Shown here: piece after piece, positions 9,749 through 18,265 of the stretch
How the letters are laid out: each line of letters starts with the position of its first letter
Numbering within the stretch: the first letter of the stretch is position 1
Source: Tsukamurella sp. M9C
GTDB lineage: Bacteria > Actinomycetota > Actinomycetes > Mycobacteriales > Mycobacteriaceae
Direction: 5' to 3'
DNA: 54,158 bases
NCBI RefSeq assembly: GCF_020169415.1
Contig: NZ_JAIULG010000031.1
Span: 1 to 54,158, forward strand
Program-made: the position numbers and the translations under genes
The notes under the pieces: model-generated
What the model was told of the DNA's origin: nothing
The model's database searches: none
Seen by the model: the letters and a program-made list of their open reading frames with translations, nothing else

Positions 9749-10197
9749 GCGGAAGGGTCCTCCTCGGAGGCGGTCAGCCGGACGTCGATGCGCTCGTACC
9801 CGCTCGCCTGCGATGAGGGAGCGGGGGGCTCGGCGGGTTCGGCGGCGGGTGCCTGCGGGTCCACCGGGGGCTCACCGCCCACGGTCGCGAGGTAGTCGGC
9901 CGCCACGGCCGCCGCGGCGATCCGCGCGCTGCCCAGCAGTTCCTCGGCGAGCCGCAGGAGGTCGGCCAGCACCTCGTCGGCGAAGTGGCCGAAGGACTTC
10001 GAGGCCTCGGCGGCGAAGGGCTCGATGTGCCGGCCCACGGCACCGCCGAGCGCGCACAACCGGCAGCCGCCGGGCTCGCCGTCCGGGTGCGCGGAGTGTT
10101 CGGCGAGGGCCGCGGCGATCCAGGGCCGGGCGGTCTCGAACAGGCGCGCAGCGGAGGTCAGGAACTCCTCGGAGGGATCGGGTGTCGGATCAGCCAC
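9745..10197 (-). CDS. Small conserved actinobacterial protein of unknown function
   Basis: 150 aa, probably cytoplasmic. The N-terminal two-thirds is helical with a short Cys/Gly-rich segment, GGCRLCALGG (a C-x2-C pair); the C-terminal third is low-complexity Pro/Ala/Glu. I do not recognise a fold. It occupies the place of Rv2183c in the conserved glk/ArsA-like/SRPBCC block. Its GTG start has a strong GGAGGTG 8 bases upstream and lies inside the end of the ArsA-like gene (8-base overlap); its stop overlaps glk's ATG. The tight packing says it belongs to the same operon and probably the same process. Confidence 0.7.
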   Translation of the reverse strand: MADPTPDPSEEFLTSAARLFETARPWIAAALAEHSAHPDGEPGGCRLCALGGAVGRHIEPFAAEASKSFGHFADEVLADLLRLAEELLGSARIAAAAVAADYLATVGGEPPVDPQAPAAEPAEPPAPSSQASGYERIDVRLTASEEDPSA

Positions 10198-11416
10198 GGG
10201 GCCACACCTCCGGATCGGGGACGAAGGTCACGCGCAACTCCCCTTCCTCGTACGTGGCGCCCGCAACGACGCAGCGGCGCAACACAGACGGTAGCCGGAT
10301 CCGGCGCCGCACACCCTGGGCTTCGACGACGACGTCCTCCTCGACCCGGCCCAGCCCGATCGTCGCGGGGTCGACCAGCGGCAGCGCGACCGACCACTCG
10401 TACCGCGCGTCGAGGCCCGCGCCGCCCAGCGGGCGGACCTCCGGCACGGGCACGACCGCGGGCGCGGCGTCGAGGATCGCGGCCGCGTCCCAGTCCAGCG
10501 TCCCCGCTGCGGCGGGCGTGACGACGGGATCGGCCGACTCCGCCACTTCGACGACGGGGCGGTCGAGCACCGTCGCCACCTCGGCGAGCGACTCCCGCGC
10601 GTCGTCCTGCGCGGCCACCCGCGACCGCACGAGGCGCACCGCGGGGTGCGGCAGGTCCAGGGCGAACCGGTCGTCGACGGCGATCAGCCGGTTGAGCACG
10701 AGCGCCACCGGGCGCAGTCCGAGCACCTCCAGCGCGGCCAGTTCCTCGCGGGCGCGGGCCGGGCGGCCGGGATCGCCGGTCACGACGTGCACCAGCTCGA
10801 GCGCCGCCCGATCCGCCACGAACGCCGCCAGCTGGTCGGCGAGCCCCGCGAGCGGCTCGGCGAGCAGCAGCGCGGCGAGCGCCCCCGCGGCGGGGCCGGC
10901 CGCGGGCCCGGAGAGCCGGACGTGCCGCGGCCACACCCGCTCCAGGTACGCGGCCAGCGACGACGGGGCTGTGAGCAGGGAGACCAGGCCGTCGAACGCG
11001 GGGCCGTCGACCACGACGGTGCGGTACGCGCCTGATTCCACGTGCCCGCGGATCGCCCGGAGCACCAGGACGTGCTCGGCGTCGGCGAGCCCCGTCAGTT
11101 CTGGCGGCTCGAGGGCGAAGGGGTCGAATCCGGACGCCCCGGCGTCGGCACCGTCGGCCAGCCCGCGGCCGGCTCGGACGGTGGCCGACAGGCCCGCCCA
11201 CCACTGCGCGAGCAGTTCGACGGGGTTGAGGTGGACGTGGTCGAACGGCCCCGTCCCGTCGGCCAGGAGCGGATCGACGACCCGCCCGACGGTGACGAGC
11301 AGGGTGCGCCCGCGACCGGCCGCGCGGGACGCCAGTGCCGTCGCCAGGACCGTCCGGCCCGCTCCCCCGGCCCCGGACACCAGCAGCAGGCGGGTCGCGG
11401 TGCCCTCCCCGGACAT
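10190..11416 (-). CDS. ArsA-like (SIMIBI-class) ATPase relative with degenerate P-loop
   Basis: 408 aa. The fold is suggested by the N-terminal LLLVSGAGGAGRT followed by RTLLVTVGRVVDPLL, by TVVVDGPAFDGLVSLLTAPSSLAAYLERVWP (Walker B-like then an ArsA-like stretch), ALVLNRL, and a C-terminal all-beta domain resembling Hsp20/IbpA tails (VRRRIRLPSVLRRCVVAGATYEEGELRVTFVP). The canonical deviant P-loop G-K-G-G-x-G-K-T is replaced: both lysines are missing (G-A-G-G-A-G-R-T, bases about 11338-11385, checked codon by codon). Unless another residue substitutes, ATP hydrolysis would be impaired. It corresponds in position to Rv2184c. Its ATG overlaps the SRPBCC gene's stop by one base (TGATG). Confidence 0.72.
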   Translation of the reverse strand: MSGEGTATRLLLVSGAGGAGRTVLATALASRAAGRGRTLLVTVGRVVDPLLADGTGPFDHVHLNPVELLAQWWAGLSATVRAGRGLADGADAGASGFDPFALEPPELTGLADAEHVLVLRAIRGHVESGAYRTVVVDGPAFDGLVSLLTAPSSLAAYLERVWPRHVRLSGPAAGPAAGALAALLLAEPLAGLADQLAAFVADRAALELVHVVTGDPGRPARAREELAALEVLGLRPVALVLNRLIAVDDRFALDLPHPAVRLVRSRVAAQDDARESLAEVATVLDRPVVEVAESADPVVTPAAAGTLDWDAAAILDAAPAVVPVPEVRPLGGAGLDARYEWSVALPLVDPATIGLGRVEEDVVVEAQGVRRRIRLPSVLRRCVVAGATYEEGELRVTFVPDPEVWPRG

Positions 11417-11880
11417 CAGGATTGCGCCGCCGACTCGCCCTCGACGTGGCGCTTGAGCTCCTTGAGGGCGGTATCGGTGATCGCCTTCTCCGCCTTGCGG
11501 CGGAGCATCCCGAGCATCGGGATCTGCAGGGTCACCTCGAGGGTGTACGTCACGGTGGTGCCGGCACCGTCGGCGGTCGGGGTCAGGTCGTACCGGCCGT
11601 GCTGGGTGCTCTGCAGGGTGCTCGCCGCGAGGTCCCACTCGACGGACCGGCCGCCGGGCGCCCAGCGGTACTCAAGCTCGTAGGTGTCGCGGAGGAAGCC
11701 CTCCTCCAGCACGAACCGCACGCGCCGGGGCAGCCCCTCGTTCGTGGTCTCGAGGACGGTGACCTCGCGCGCCGCGGAGACCCACTCGGGGTAGCGGTCG
11801 AAGGCGGAGATCGCGGCCATGATCCGCTCCGGCGGCGCCGCGATGACGATGGATTCGCGGGTGCGCTCCGCGTCAGACAC
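11416..11880 (-). CDS. SRPBCC (START-like, polyketide cyclase/dehydrase-type) ligand-binding protein
   Basis: 154 aa, cytoplasmic helix-grip fold: opening strand ESIVIAAPPERIMAAISAFDRYPEWVSAAREVTVL, central strands with ELEYRWAPGGRSVEWDL, then TTVTYTLEVTLQIPMLGMLRRKAEKAI leading into the long C-terminal helix. The family binds hydrophobic ligands in a central cavity; the ligand here is unknown. Position matches Rv2185c (TB16.3). The GTG start has GGGAGG upstream. It overlaps the upstream SRPBCC-like gene by 8 bases and the ArsA-like gene by one, so all are one operon. Confidence 0.8.
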   Translation of the reverse strand: MSDAERTRESIVIAAPPERIMAAISAFDRYPEWVSAAREVTVLETTNEGLPRRVRFVLEEGFLRDTYELEYRWAPGGRSVEWDLAASTLQSTQHGRYDLTPTADGAGTTVTYTLEVTLQIPMLGMLRRKAEKAITDTALKELKRHVEGESAAQS

Positions 11881-12265
11881 GCTCCACCTCCCCGGCGGCG
11901 GGGCCGCCCAGGACGCGGCCGTTCTCGGCGGTGAACTTCACGTCGAACATGACGTCGTGCCCGCGGACCCGGCGCTCGCGCACGTCGGCGACGATCTGCT
12001 CGGGGGTCATGGGCGCCTTCGGCTCGGCGTGCAGGAAGTAGTGCAGCAGGCTCCCGTCGAGGTGCGGCTCGATCCAGAACTCCGAGGTCCCGGTGACGGG
12101 ACCGTCGACCTTCCAGCGGATCCCGAGATCACCCCGGTCCTCCGTGACGGTCATCCGCAGGTCGGGGAACCAGCCGCGCCACCGCTGCGCGCCCGCCATC
12201 GCGGCGGCCACGGCACTCGGGTGGGCGGCGACGAACGCGACGTCGGCCACTTGGATGGTGCTCAC
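11873..12265 (-). CDS. Second SRPBCC-like protein
   Basis: 130 aa, related in outline to its neighbour: an opening strand (VADVAFVAAHPSAVAAAMAGAQRWRGWFPDLRMTV), a central GIRWKVDGPVTGTSEFWIEPHLDGSLLHYFLHAE, and a helix after it (MTPEQIVADVRERRVRGHDVMFDVKF). Position corresponds to Rv2186c. It is the first gene of the leftward operon running through to glk or further. The start is unusual: AGGAG abuts the GTG used here (zero spacing), whereas AGGAGGTGAGCACC is ideally spaced for an ATC two codons later; a GTG five codons downstream is the other candidate. Confidence 0.68.
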   Translation of the reverse strand: MSTIQVADVAFVAAHPSAVAAAMAGAQRWRGWFPDLRMTVTEDRGDLGIRWKVDGPVTGTSEFWIEPHLDGSLLHYFLHAEPKAPMTPEQIVADVRERRVRGHDVMFDVKFTAENGRVLGGPAAGEVERV

Positions 12266-12387
12266 CTCCTAAGCTTCACACATCCGGCCGCGGGGCGGAC
12301 GGTGCCGGGTCGGTTCGGGCCCGGAAGGCGCCTCGAACAGCGGTGTAAGGTTCACCACAACACCACCGTTTGCGACCCGGAGGATTC

Positions 12388-14190
12388 GTGCGCGAGATCA
12401 GCGTTCCCGCCAACTACACCATCGACCCCTCGGCCTCCACGGTCGACGTCGTCTTCGATGTGGCCCGCACGGACCCGGACAGCGTCCGGATCAAGCGTCT
12501 CGTCGCGGGTACCTGGGAGCCGGTGACCTCGAAGCAGTACGAGCAGGAGATCCTCGGTGTCGCCAAGGGCCTCGTCGCGCAGGGCGTGAAGCCGGGCGAC
12601 CGCGTCGCGCTGGTCTCGTCGACCCGGTACGAGTGGCCGCTCATCGATTTCGCGATCTGGGCCGTCGGCGCGGTCACCGTGCCGGTCTACGAGACCAGCT
12701 CGTCGGGGCAGATCGACTGGATCCTCGAGGATTCCGACGCGGTCCTCATGATCATCGAGGGCCCGAAGCAGGCGGCCGAGGTCGCGGAGCTCAAGGGCCT
12801 GCACAACGTGCAGCGGGTGCTGCAGATCGACCCCACCGACGGGGACCCGGGCGCCGTCGCGACCCTCACCGCCGAGGGCTCGGCGATCACCGAGGAGCAG
12901 GTGCACGCCGGTCGCGCCGACGTCACCGCCGCGGACCTCGCGACCCTGATCTACACCTCCGGCACCACCGGACGACCCAAGGGCTGCGAGCTGACCCACT
13001 CGAACCTCATGAGCGAGGCCGAGGCGATCCTCAGCTCGCCCTTCGGTGAGGCCATCCGCGGCGGCTCGAACGTGATGTTCCTGCCGCTGGCGCACGTGCT
13101 CGCCCGGGCCGTCAACATCGCCTGCTTCAAGGGCGGCGCGCTGGTCGGCCATTTCAACGACACCAAGAACCTGGTGCCGCAGTTCTCGATCTTCAAGCCC
13201 ACGCTGATCCTCTCGGTCCCGCGCGTCTTCGAGAAGGTCTACGCCTCCGCGCAGCAGAGCGCCGTCGACGGCGGCAAGGGCAAGATCTTCGACGCCGCCG
13301 TGCAGACCGCGATCGAGTACAGCCAGGCGCAGGACACCGGCGGCGCGGGCCTGATCCTCAAGGCGAAGCACACCCTCTTCGACAAGCTCGTCTACGGCAA
13401 GCTCAAGGCCGCGCTCGGCGGGAACTGCAAGGTCGCGATCTCGGGCGGCGCTCCCCTGGGCGCGCGGCTCGGCCACTTCTTCCGCGGCGTGGGCGTCACG
13501 GTCATGGAGGGCTACGGCCTCACCGAGACCACCGCGGCCATCACCGTGAACGTCGCGGGCGCGCAGAAGATCGGCACCGTCGGGCGACCGCTGGCCGGCC
13601 AGGCCGCGAAGATCGCCGAGGACGGCGAGATCCTGCTCAAGGGCTCCGTGGTCTTCCGCGGCTACTGGCACAACGAGGAGGCCACCAGGACGGCGATCGA
13701 GGACGGCTGGTTCCACACCGGCGACCTGGGCTCCATCGACGACGACGGCTACCTGTCGATCACCGGCCGCAAGAAGGAACTGATCGTGACCGCGGGCGGC
13801 AAGAACGTCTCCCCCGCCGGCCTCGAGGACGCGCTGCGCAGCAACCCGCTGATCTCGCAGGCCATGGTCGTCGGCGACGCGCAGCCGTACATCGCAGCGC
13901 TGGTCACCATCGACCCGGAGGCCTTCCCGCAGTGGAAGGCCGCGAACGGCAAGCCGGAATCGGCCACCGTCACCGACCTGCGCAACGATCCCGACCTGCT
14001 GGCCGAGATCAACAAGGCCGTCGCGGCCGCCAACGAGACCGTCTCCAAGGCCGAGGCCATCAAGAAGGTGCGCATCCTGCCCGAGGACTTCTCCGAGGAG
14101 ACCGGCGAGATGACGCCGACCATGAAGGTCAAGCGGAACGTCGTCTCGCAGAAGTACGCCGACGACATCGCCGAGCTGTACGCGAAGTAG
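12388..14190 (+). CDS. fadD15: Long-chain fatty-acid-CoA ligase (FadD15-type)
   Basis: 600 aa. Activates long-chain fatty acids to acyl-CoA through an acyl-adenylate. Motifs: LIYTSGTTGRPKGCELTHSNL (ATP/AMP signature), FLPLAHVLAR, EGYGLTETTAAITVN (acyl/linker motif), WFHTGDLGSIDDDGYLSITGRKKELIVTAGGKNVSPAGLEDAL (adenylate-binding Asp and hinge), and MTPTMKVKRNVV with the C-terminal catalytic Lys. The start is GTG at 12388, giving the N-terminus MREISVPA typical of mycobacterial FadD15, with GGAGG four bases upstream; a TTG six codons earlier is in frame but lies before that GGAGG. TAAGGT at about 12346 may be its -10. Position corresponds to Rv2187. Confidence 0.92.
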   Translation: MREISVPANYTIDPSASTVDVVFDVARTDPDSVRIKRLVAGTWEPVTSKQYEQEILGVAKGLVAQGVKPGDRVALVSSTRYEWPLIDFAIWAVGAVTVPVYETSSSGQIDWILEDSDAVLMIIEGPKQAAEVAELKGLHNVQRVLQIDPTDGDPGAVATLTAEGSAITEEQVHAGRADVTAADLATLIYTSGTTGRPKGCELTHSNLMSEAEAILSSPFGEAIRGGSNVMFLPLAHVLARAVNIACFKGGALVGHFNDTKNLVPQFSIFKPTLILSVPRVFEKVYASAQQSAVDGGKGKIFDAAVQTAIEYSQAQDTGGAGLILKAKHTLFDKLVYGKLKAALGGNCKVAISGGAPLGARLGHFFRGVGVTVMEGYGLTETTAAITVNVAGAQKIGTVGRPLAGQAAKIAEDGEILLKGSVVFRGYWHNEEATRTAIEDGWFHTGDLGSIDDDGYLSITGRKKELIVTAGGKNVSPAGLEDALRSNPLISQAMVVGDAQPYIAALVTIDPEAFPQWKAANGKPESATVTDLRNDPDLLAEINKAVAAANETVSKAEAIKKVRILPEDFSEETGEMTPTMKVKRNVVSQKYADDIAELYAK

Positions 14191-14206
14191 TCGCACCCGA
14201 ACAACC

Positions 14207-14237
14207 AACCGCCGCACCGGATCCCGGTGCGGCGGTT
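14207..14237. terminator. Strong bidirectional hairpin between fadD15 and pimB'
   Basis: A perfect 14-bp stem (AACCGCCGCACCGG, 14207-14220) with the 3-base loop ATC and its exact complement at 14224-14237, followed rightward by a pyrimidine-rich tract (CTGTTCCTCTG). It lies between two convergent stops and can serve either strand. Confidence 0.88.
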
Positions 14238-14264
14238 CTGTTCCTCTGTCCGACGGTCCGCGGA

Positions 14265-15395
14265 TCAGTACGGGTTGAGCAGGGTCTGGAGGCGGTGGCC
14301 GAGACGACGCCAGTCGAAGTGCTCGGCCACGAGCTCGCGCCCGCGGGCGCCCATCGCCGCGGCCCGGTCGGGGTCGGCGAGGAGGCCCGCGACGGCGTCG
14401 GCGATCGCCTCGACGTCGCGGCCGGGCACCACGTGGCCCGACTCGCCCTCCCACACGGTCTCTGGCGCACCGCCGGAATCGCCCGCCACCACGGGCTTCC
14501 CCGTCGCGGAGGCCTCGAGGAAGACGATGCCGAGACCCTCCACGTCGAGGCCGGCGCCGCGGGTGCGGCACGGCATGGCGAAGACGTCGCCCACGTTGTG
14601 GTGCGCCGCGAGCTCGTCGAACGGGACCGTCCCGGTGAAGATCACCTGATCCTCGACGCCGGTCTCCCGCGCCAGCTTGTGCAGCGTGTCCGCGTAGGGG
14701 CCGCCGCCCACGATCAGCAGCGTGGCGCCGGGCACCTGCTTCCGGATCCGCGGCAGGGCGCGGATCAGCATGTCCTGCCCCTTGCGCGGCACGAGCCGCG
14801 AGAGGCACAGCACGACGGGCTCGTCCTCGCCGAGGCCGTAGCGGGCGCGCAGGGCCGAGCGGGCGGCATCGTCGGGCCGGAAGACGTCGGTGTCGACGCC
14901 GGGCGGGAGGTGCTCCAGCGCGGCGCGCGGGCCGAAGGCGGCGGCGAACCGGCCGCGGGTGTACTTGCTGACGTACGTGGTCACGTCGGTGGTGTCGCCG
15001 ATCCGGCGCAGGCAGGCGCGCGACGGCGGCAGCATCGACCAGCCCACCTCGTGGCCGTGGGTGGAGGCGACGGTGCGCAGCGCGCCGGCGTCCTTGAGCG
15101 GGGCGCCCAAGAGCGCGAGCGGCGCGGCGGCGCCGAACCAGACGGTCTCGATGTCGCGGGAGCGCACCAGGTCCCGGGCGCGGGAGAACGCGTCGGGGGT
15201 GGGTACCAGCAGGGTCGTAGGGTGCCGGACCACCTCGAAGGGCTGTGCGGCGTCGTACTCCTCGCTGCCGCGCCAGCGCGAGGCGTAGACCACGAGCTCG
15301 TCGGCGGGCAGCTGCCGGACGAAGGCCTGGAGGTAGGTCTGGATGCCTCCGGGGCGGGGCGGGAAGTCGTTGGTGACCAGCAGCGTGCGCGGCAT
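14265..15395 (-). CDS. pimB: Phosphatidylinositol mannoside mannosyltransferase PimB' (GT4)
   Basis: 376 aa GT-B glycosyltransferase of family GT4. In Mycobacteriales PimB' adds the second mannose, from GDP-mannose, to PIM1 on the cytoplasmic face of the membrane, an early step to PIMs, lipomannan and lipoarabinomannan. Visible: N-terminal TNDFPPRPGGIQTYL (acceptor-domain Gly loop), STHGHEVGWSMLP, PGVDTDVFRP, LCLSRLVPRKGQDMLIRALP (nucleotide-sugar contacts R and K), and EGLGIVFLEASATGKPVVAGDSGGAPE, the E-x7-E motif. Position matches Rv2188c, between fadD15 and the ripC-like gene. It is separated from fadD15 by the terminator hairpin. The two upstream genes run in the same direction. Confidence 0.92.
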   Translation of the reverse strand: MPRTLLVTNDFPPRPGGIQTYLQAFVRQLPADELVVYASRWRGSEEYDAAQPFEVVRHPTTLLVPTPDAFSRARDLVRSRDIETVWFGAAAPLALLGAPLKDAGALRTVASTHGHEVGWSMLPPSRACLRRIGDTTDVTTYVSKYTRGRFAAAFGPRAALEHLPPGVDTDVFRPDDAARSALRARYGLGEDEPVVLCLSRLVPRKGQDMLIRALPRIRKQVPGATLLIVGGGPYADTLHKLARETGVEDQVIFTGTVPFDELAAHHNVGDVFAMPCRTRGAGLDVEGLGIVFLEASATGKPVVAGDSGGAPETVWEGESGHVVPGRDVEAIADAVAGLLADPDRAAAMGARGRELVAEHFDWRRLGHRLQTLLNPY

Positions 15396-15430
15396 GCGTC
15401 AACCGTACTGGGCGCCCCGTCCCCGACAGC

Positions 15431-17149
15431 TCAGGGGCGCATCTCGTGGGCGCCGTCGTACGCCGCGACCTGGTCCCACACCCGGTCGAAGGTCGCCTGA
15501 TCCGCGACGGGTCGGCGCACGGCGTCGAGCGCCCACTGCTGCTGGGCCGCCGTGGCTCCGGGCTTGCCGTACAGGCCGACGGCGTACGCCGAGAAGTCGC
15601 GGATCTGCACGTCGAAGATGCGGCTCAGCAGGCTCCGATCGAGCCCCGTCAGGGCCGCCTGCTCCAGGATCAGCTGGCCGTAGACGACGAGCGAGAAGAG
15701 GTGCCCGACGTTGAGGACGAAATCGAGGTCCTCGGCCTGTGCCTTGTCGGGCGGCGCGGTGAGCAGGAAGTCGCGCAGCGCCTTCGCCTGCTCGTAGAAG
15801 ATCGCGACGTTGGGCTCGTCCGACGCCGCCTCGTACGCGGTCGTCCAGTCCGCGAACGGCACCTTGCTCGCGCCGCCCAGCGGCCCCTGGGCGAAGAAGA
15901 AGGCGTCGTCGGCGGCGTCGAGCCGGGTGCCGACCTCGGGGTACTCGGCCGGGTTGAGGAGGTAGTTGGGCATGTACTTGAGGATCTGCGCCACGTTCAC
16001 GTGCACGGTGCCCTCGAGTCGCGGCATCCAGCCGATGTACCGGTTGGCCTGGTGGAAGTACGTGGTCTTCTCGTACCCCTTGGCGGCGATGACGTCGAGC
16101 AGCAGGGTCACGACCTTCTCCCCCTCGGACGTGACCTTCGACTTCGTCATCGGGTTGAACAGCAGGTACCGGCGGTCCTCGCGGCTGGCGCTGCGGAAGT
16201 AGTCGACGGAGCGGTCGCTGAACAGTTTCATCGCGGCGAGCCGGGCGTAGGCGTCGACGAAATTGGCGCGCACGTGGCTGAAGTCGGTGACGGGGTGGCC
16301 GTACAGGATCCGGTTGTTGGCGTGCGTGATCGCCTCGTAGAAGGCGTGCTCGCCGATGCCGATCGCGCCGTGGCAGAGGTTGAACTTGCCCACGTTGACG
16401 GTGTTGAGCGCGGCGGCGAAGGCGTCGGGCCCGGTGTGCAGGACGTCCTCGGCGGAGACGGGGTAGTCGTGCAACGCGAACGTCGAGACGAACATCTGCG
16501 AGTGCACGACGTTGTCGATCAGCTCGTACGCCGGGTGGCCGCTGTCCGCGGCGAAGAAGACGTAGCCCTCGGGCCCCTCGACGTCGGCGCGGCGGCCGAA
16601 CACCGAGACCATCCCGGCCACGTTGCCGTTGCCGATGTAGTACTTGGTGCCGGACGCGGTGAAGCCGCCGTCGCCCGTGGGGGTCAGGATCATGTCGGTG
16701 TCGTAGACGTCGGCGCCGTGCGCGCGCTCGGAGAGGCCGAAGGCCATGACGCCGCCGTCGGCGAGCTGCCGCGCGGCCTTGCGCTTGGCCTCCTCGTTGG
16801 CGCTCATCCAGATCGGCCCCAGGCCGAGGATGGTGACCTGTTCGGCGTACCAGTACGAGAGGCCGTAGAAGCCGAGGATCTCGCTGAGCGCGGCGTTACG
16901 GGCGGCGTCCCAGCGGCGGTTCGGGTCCCCGTCGGCGTAGGCCGCGGGCGTGAGGAACGTGGCGAACAGCTTCTCGCGCTTCTCGAACGCGAGGAAGTCC
17001 GCCACCCAGTCGGCGTCGAGATCGGCCTGCAGGAGGCGCTTCTTGCCGTACGACTCGAAGAAGTCGACGGTGGCCCGCAGCAGCCGCCGCGTCTCCTCGT
17101 CGAAGTGCGCGTAGTCGGCGGTTTGCGGATTCAACAGGAAAGCGGCCAT
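15431..17149 (-). CDS. Acyl-CoA dehydrogenase / oxidase family flavoprotein
   Basis: 572 aa, longer than ordinary acyl-CoA dehydrogenases (about 380-400 aa) because of extended N- and C-terminal helical parts. FAD-binding and core signatures: MAFGLSERAHGADVYDTDMILTP (flavin loop), GTKYYIGNGNVAGMVSVFGRR, NVGKFNLCHGAIGIGEHAFYEAI, and RLEGTVHVNVAQILKYM, where E-G-T is the position of the catalytic Glu in medium-chain enzymes. It should alpha,beta-dehydrogenate an acyl-CoA; the substrate is not predictable. I do not recall an equivalent between pimB' and ripC in M. tuberculosis, so it is an addition relative to that order. ATG 17149; 35 bases separate its stop from pimB'. Confidence 0.83.
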   Translation of the reverse strand: MAAFLLNPQTADYAHFDEETRRLLRATVDFFESYGKKRLLQADLDADWVADFLAFEKREKLFATFLTPAAYADGDPNRRWDAARNAALSEILGFYGLSYWYAEQVTILGLGPIWMSANEEAKRKAARQLADGGVMAFGLSERAHGADVYDTDMILTPTGDGGFTASGTKYYIGNGNVAGMVSVFGRRADVEGPEGYVFFAADSGHPAYELIDNVVHSQMFVSTFALHDYPVSAEDVLHTGPDAFAAALNTVNVGKFNLCHGAIGIGEHAFYEAITHANNRILYGHPVTDFSHVRANFVDAYARLAAMKLFSDRSVDYFRSASREDRRYLLFNPMTKSKVTSEGEKVVTLLLDVIAAKGYEKTTYFHQANRYIGWMPRLEGTVHVNVAQILKYMPNYLLNPAEYPEVGTRLDAADDAFFFAQGPLGGASKVPFADWTTAYEAASDEPNVAIFYEQAKALRDFLLTAPPDKAQAEDLDFVLNVGHLFSLVVYGQLILEQAALTGLDRSLLSRIFDVQIRDFSAYAVGLYGKPGATAAQQQWALDAVRRPVADQATFDRVWDQVAAYDGAHEMRP

Positions 17150-17191
17150 GGCTCACTGTAGCGCCGCGGACGCCGCCCGCACCGCGGATGG

Positions 17192-18235
17192 CTAGTAGCG
17201 GACCGCCGAGTTGTACGGGCCGGCGGCGTCGATCGGCACGACCTGCACGGGCACACCGAACGTGGAGGCGTGCACGACCTTTCCGTCGCCGACGTACATG
17301 CCGACGTGGGTGGCCGCGGAGTAGTAGACGATGATGTCGCCCGGCTGCAGCTCGCCGCGCGAGACGGGACGCCCACCGTTGAGCTGGGCCTGCGAGGTGC
17401 GCGGCAGGGACTTGCCGGACTGCTGGTACGCCCACACCATGAGCCCCGAGCAGTCGAACTGGCCCGGGCCGGTGCCGCCCCAGGCGTAGGGGCTGCCGAC
17501 GCGGGTGAGCGCGGCCCGCACGGCGGCGAGCTCCGCGGTGCTCCCCGGCGGCACCTTGCTGGGGTCGAAGGGCGTGGGCGGGCCGATGAGCGTCTGGCGC
17601 TGGGCGCCGGTAAGCCGGTCGTAGATCGCCTTGATCCGGGCGATCTCCTGCGCCAGGCGCGACTTCTTCTGCCGGAGGTCCGCCGCCTTGCGCTCGGCTT
17701 CGGTGCGGGTGTCCTCGGCCGACTTGGCGGCGTCGGCGGCGCGGGTGGCCGCGGAATCGGCGGCGGCCTTCGACTTCTTGTAGGCGTCGACGGTGGCGAC
17801 GACGTCGCGGTTGACGAAGTCGAGCGTCGACATCTGGTCGAGCATCTGCTGCGGCGAATCGCTCACCAGCAGCGCGTACGTGCGGTTGGTGCGCGAGCCC
17901 TTGTAGTTGGCGACGACGACGGCGTCGATCTGCGGCTGCAGGGCCGCCTTCCGCGCCTGCACGGCGGCGACCTCGCGCTTCGCGGCCACCAGCGTGGCAT
18001 CGGCGGCGCGCTTGGCGGCGGTGGCCTTCTCGGCGTCCTCCTGCGCGGCCTTCGCGGCCTCGTTGGTGCCGGAGGCCTGCTCCGAGAGCGCCTCGTACTG
18101 CTTGAGAGCGGCGTCGGCGGTGTCGGGATCCGCGGTCGCGCTACCGGTGACGGTCAGCCCGGCCACGAGGGCGACCACGGCGGACGCGACGGAACCGCGC
18201 AACACGAGCGAGCGGGAGGGGGAGGTCGATGACAC
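17192..18235 (-). CDS. ripC: Secreted NlpC/P60 peptidoglycan endopeptidase with coiled coil (RipC-like)
   Basis: 347 aa from the GTG chosen. Signal peptide (basic SRSLVLRG, hydrophobic core, cleavage near SATADPD), then a long coiled coil rich in Ala/Lys/Glu (residues about 35-220; heptad-like AAKAAQEDAEKATAAKRAADA), then NlpC/P60 with the catalytic Cys in QFDCSGLMVWAYQQ and His in ATHVGMYVGDGKVVH. The enzyme cuts D-Glu-mDAP stem-peptide bonds; the coiled coil often contacts the FtsEX transporter, as known for M. tuberculosis RipC (Rv2190c). An in-frame start 16 codons earlier would place extra residues before the signal peptide. A near-perfect palindrome (18266-18281) lies in its leader. It follows the riboswitch-controlled NlpC/P60 gene in the same direction. 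Confidence 0.87.
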   Translation of the reverse strand: MSSTSPSRSLVLRGSVASAVVALVAGLTVTGSATADPDTADAALKQYEALSEQASGTNEAAKAAQEDAEKATAAKRAADATLVAAKREVAAVQARKAALQPQIDAVVVANYKGSRTNRTYALLVSDSPQQMLDQMSTLDFVNRDVVATVDAYKKSKAAADSAATRAADAAKSAEDTRTEAERKAADLRQKKSRLAQEIARIKAIYDRLTGAQRQTLIGPPTPFDPSKVPPGSTAELAAVRAALTRVGSPYAWGGTGPGQFDCSGLMVWAYQQSGKSLPRTSQAQLNGGRPVSRGELQPGDIIVYYSAATHVGMYVGDGKVVHASTFGVPVQVVPIDAAGPYNSAVRY

Positions 18236-18265
18236 GGCCGAGCGGGTCCTTCCAAGCTGGAGCAC

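Noticed and set aside
12352-15402. 1016-codon open frame on the minus strand across fadD15 and pimB'
   Set aside because: It is antisense to fadD15 with an Arg/Gly/Asp-rich, low-complexity composition typical of GC-rich shadow frames; the real genes in other frames carry full family motifs.
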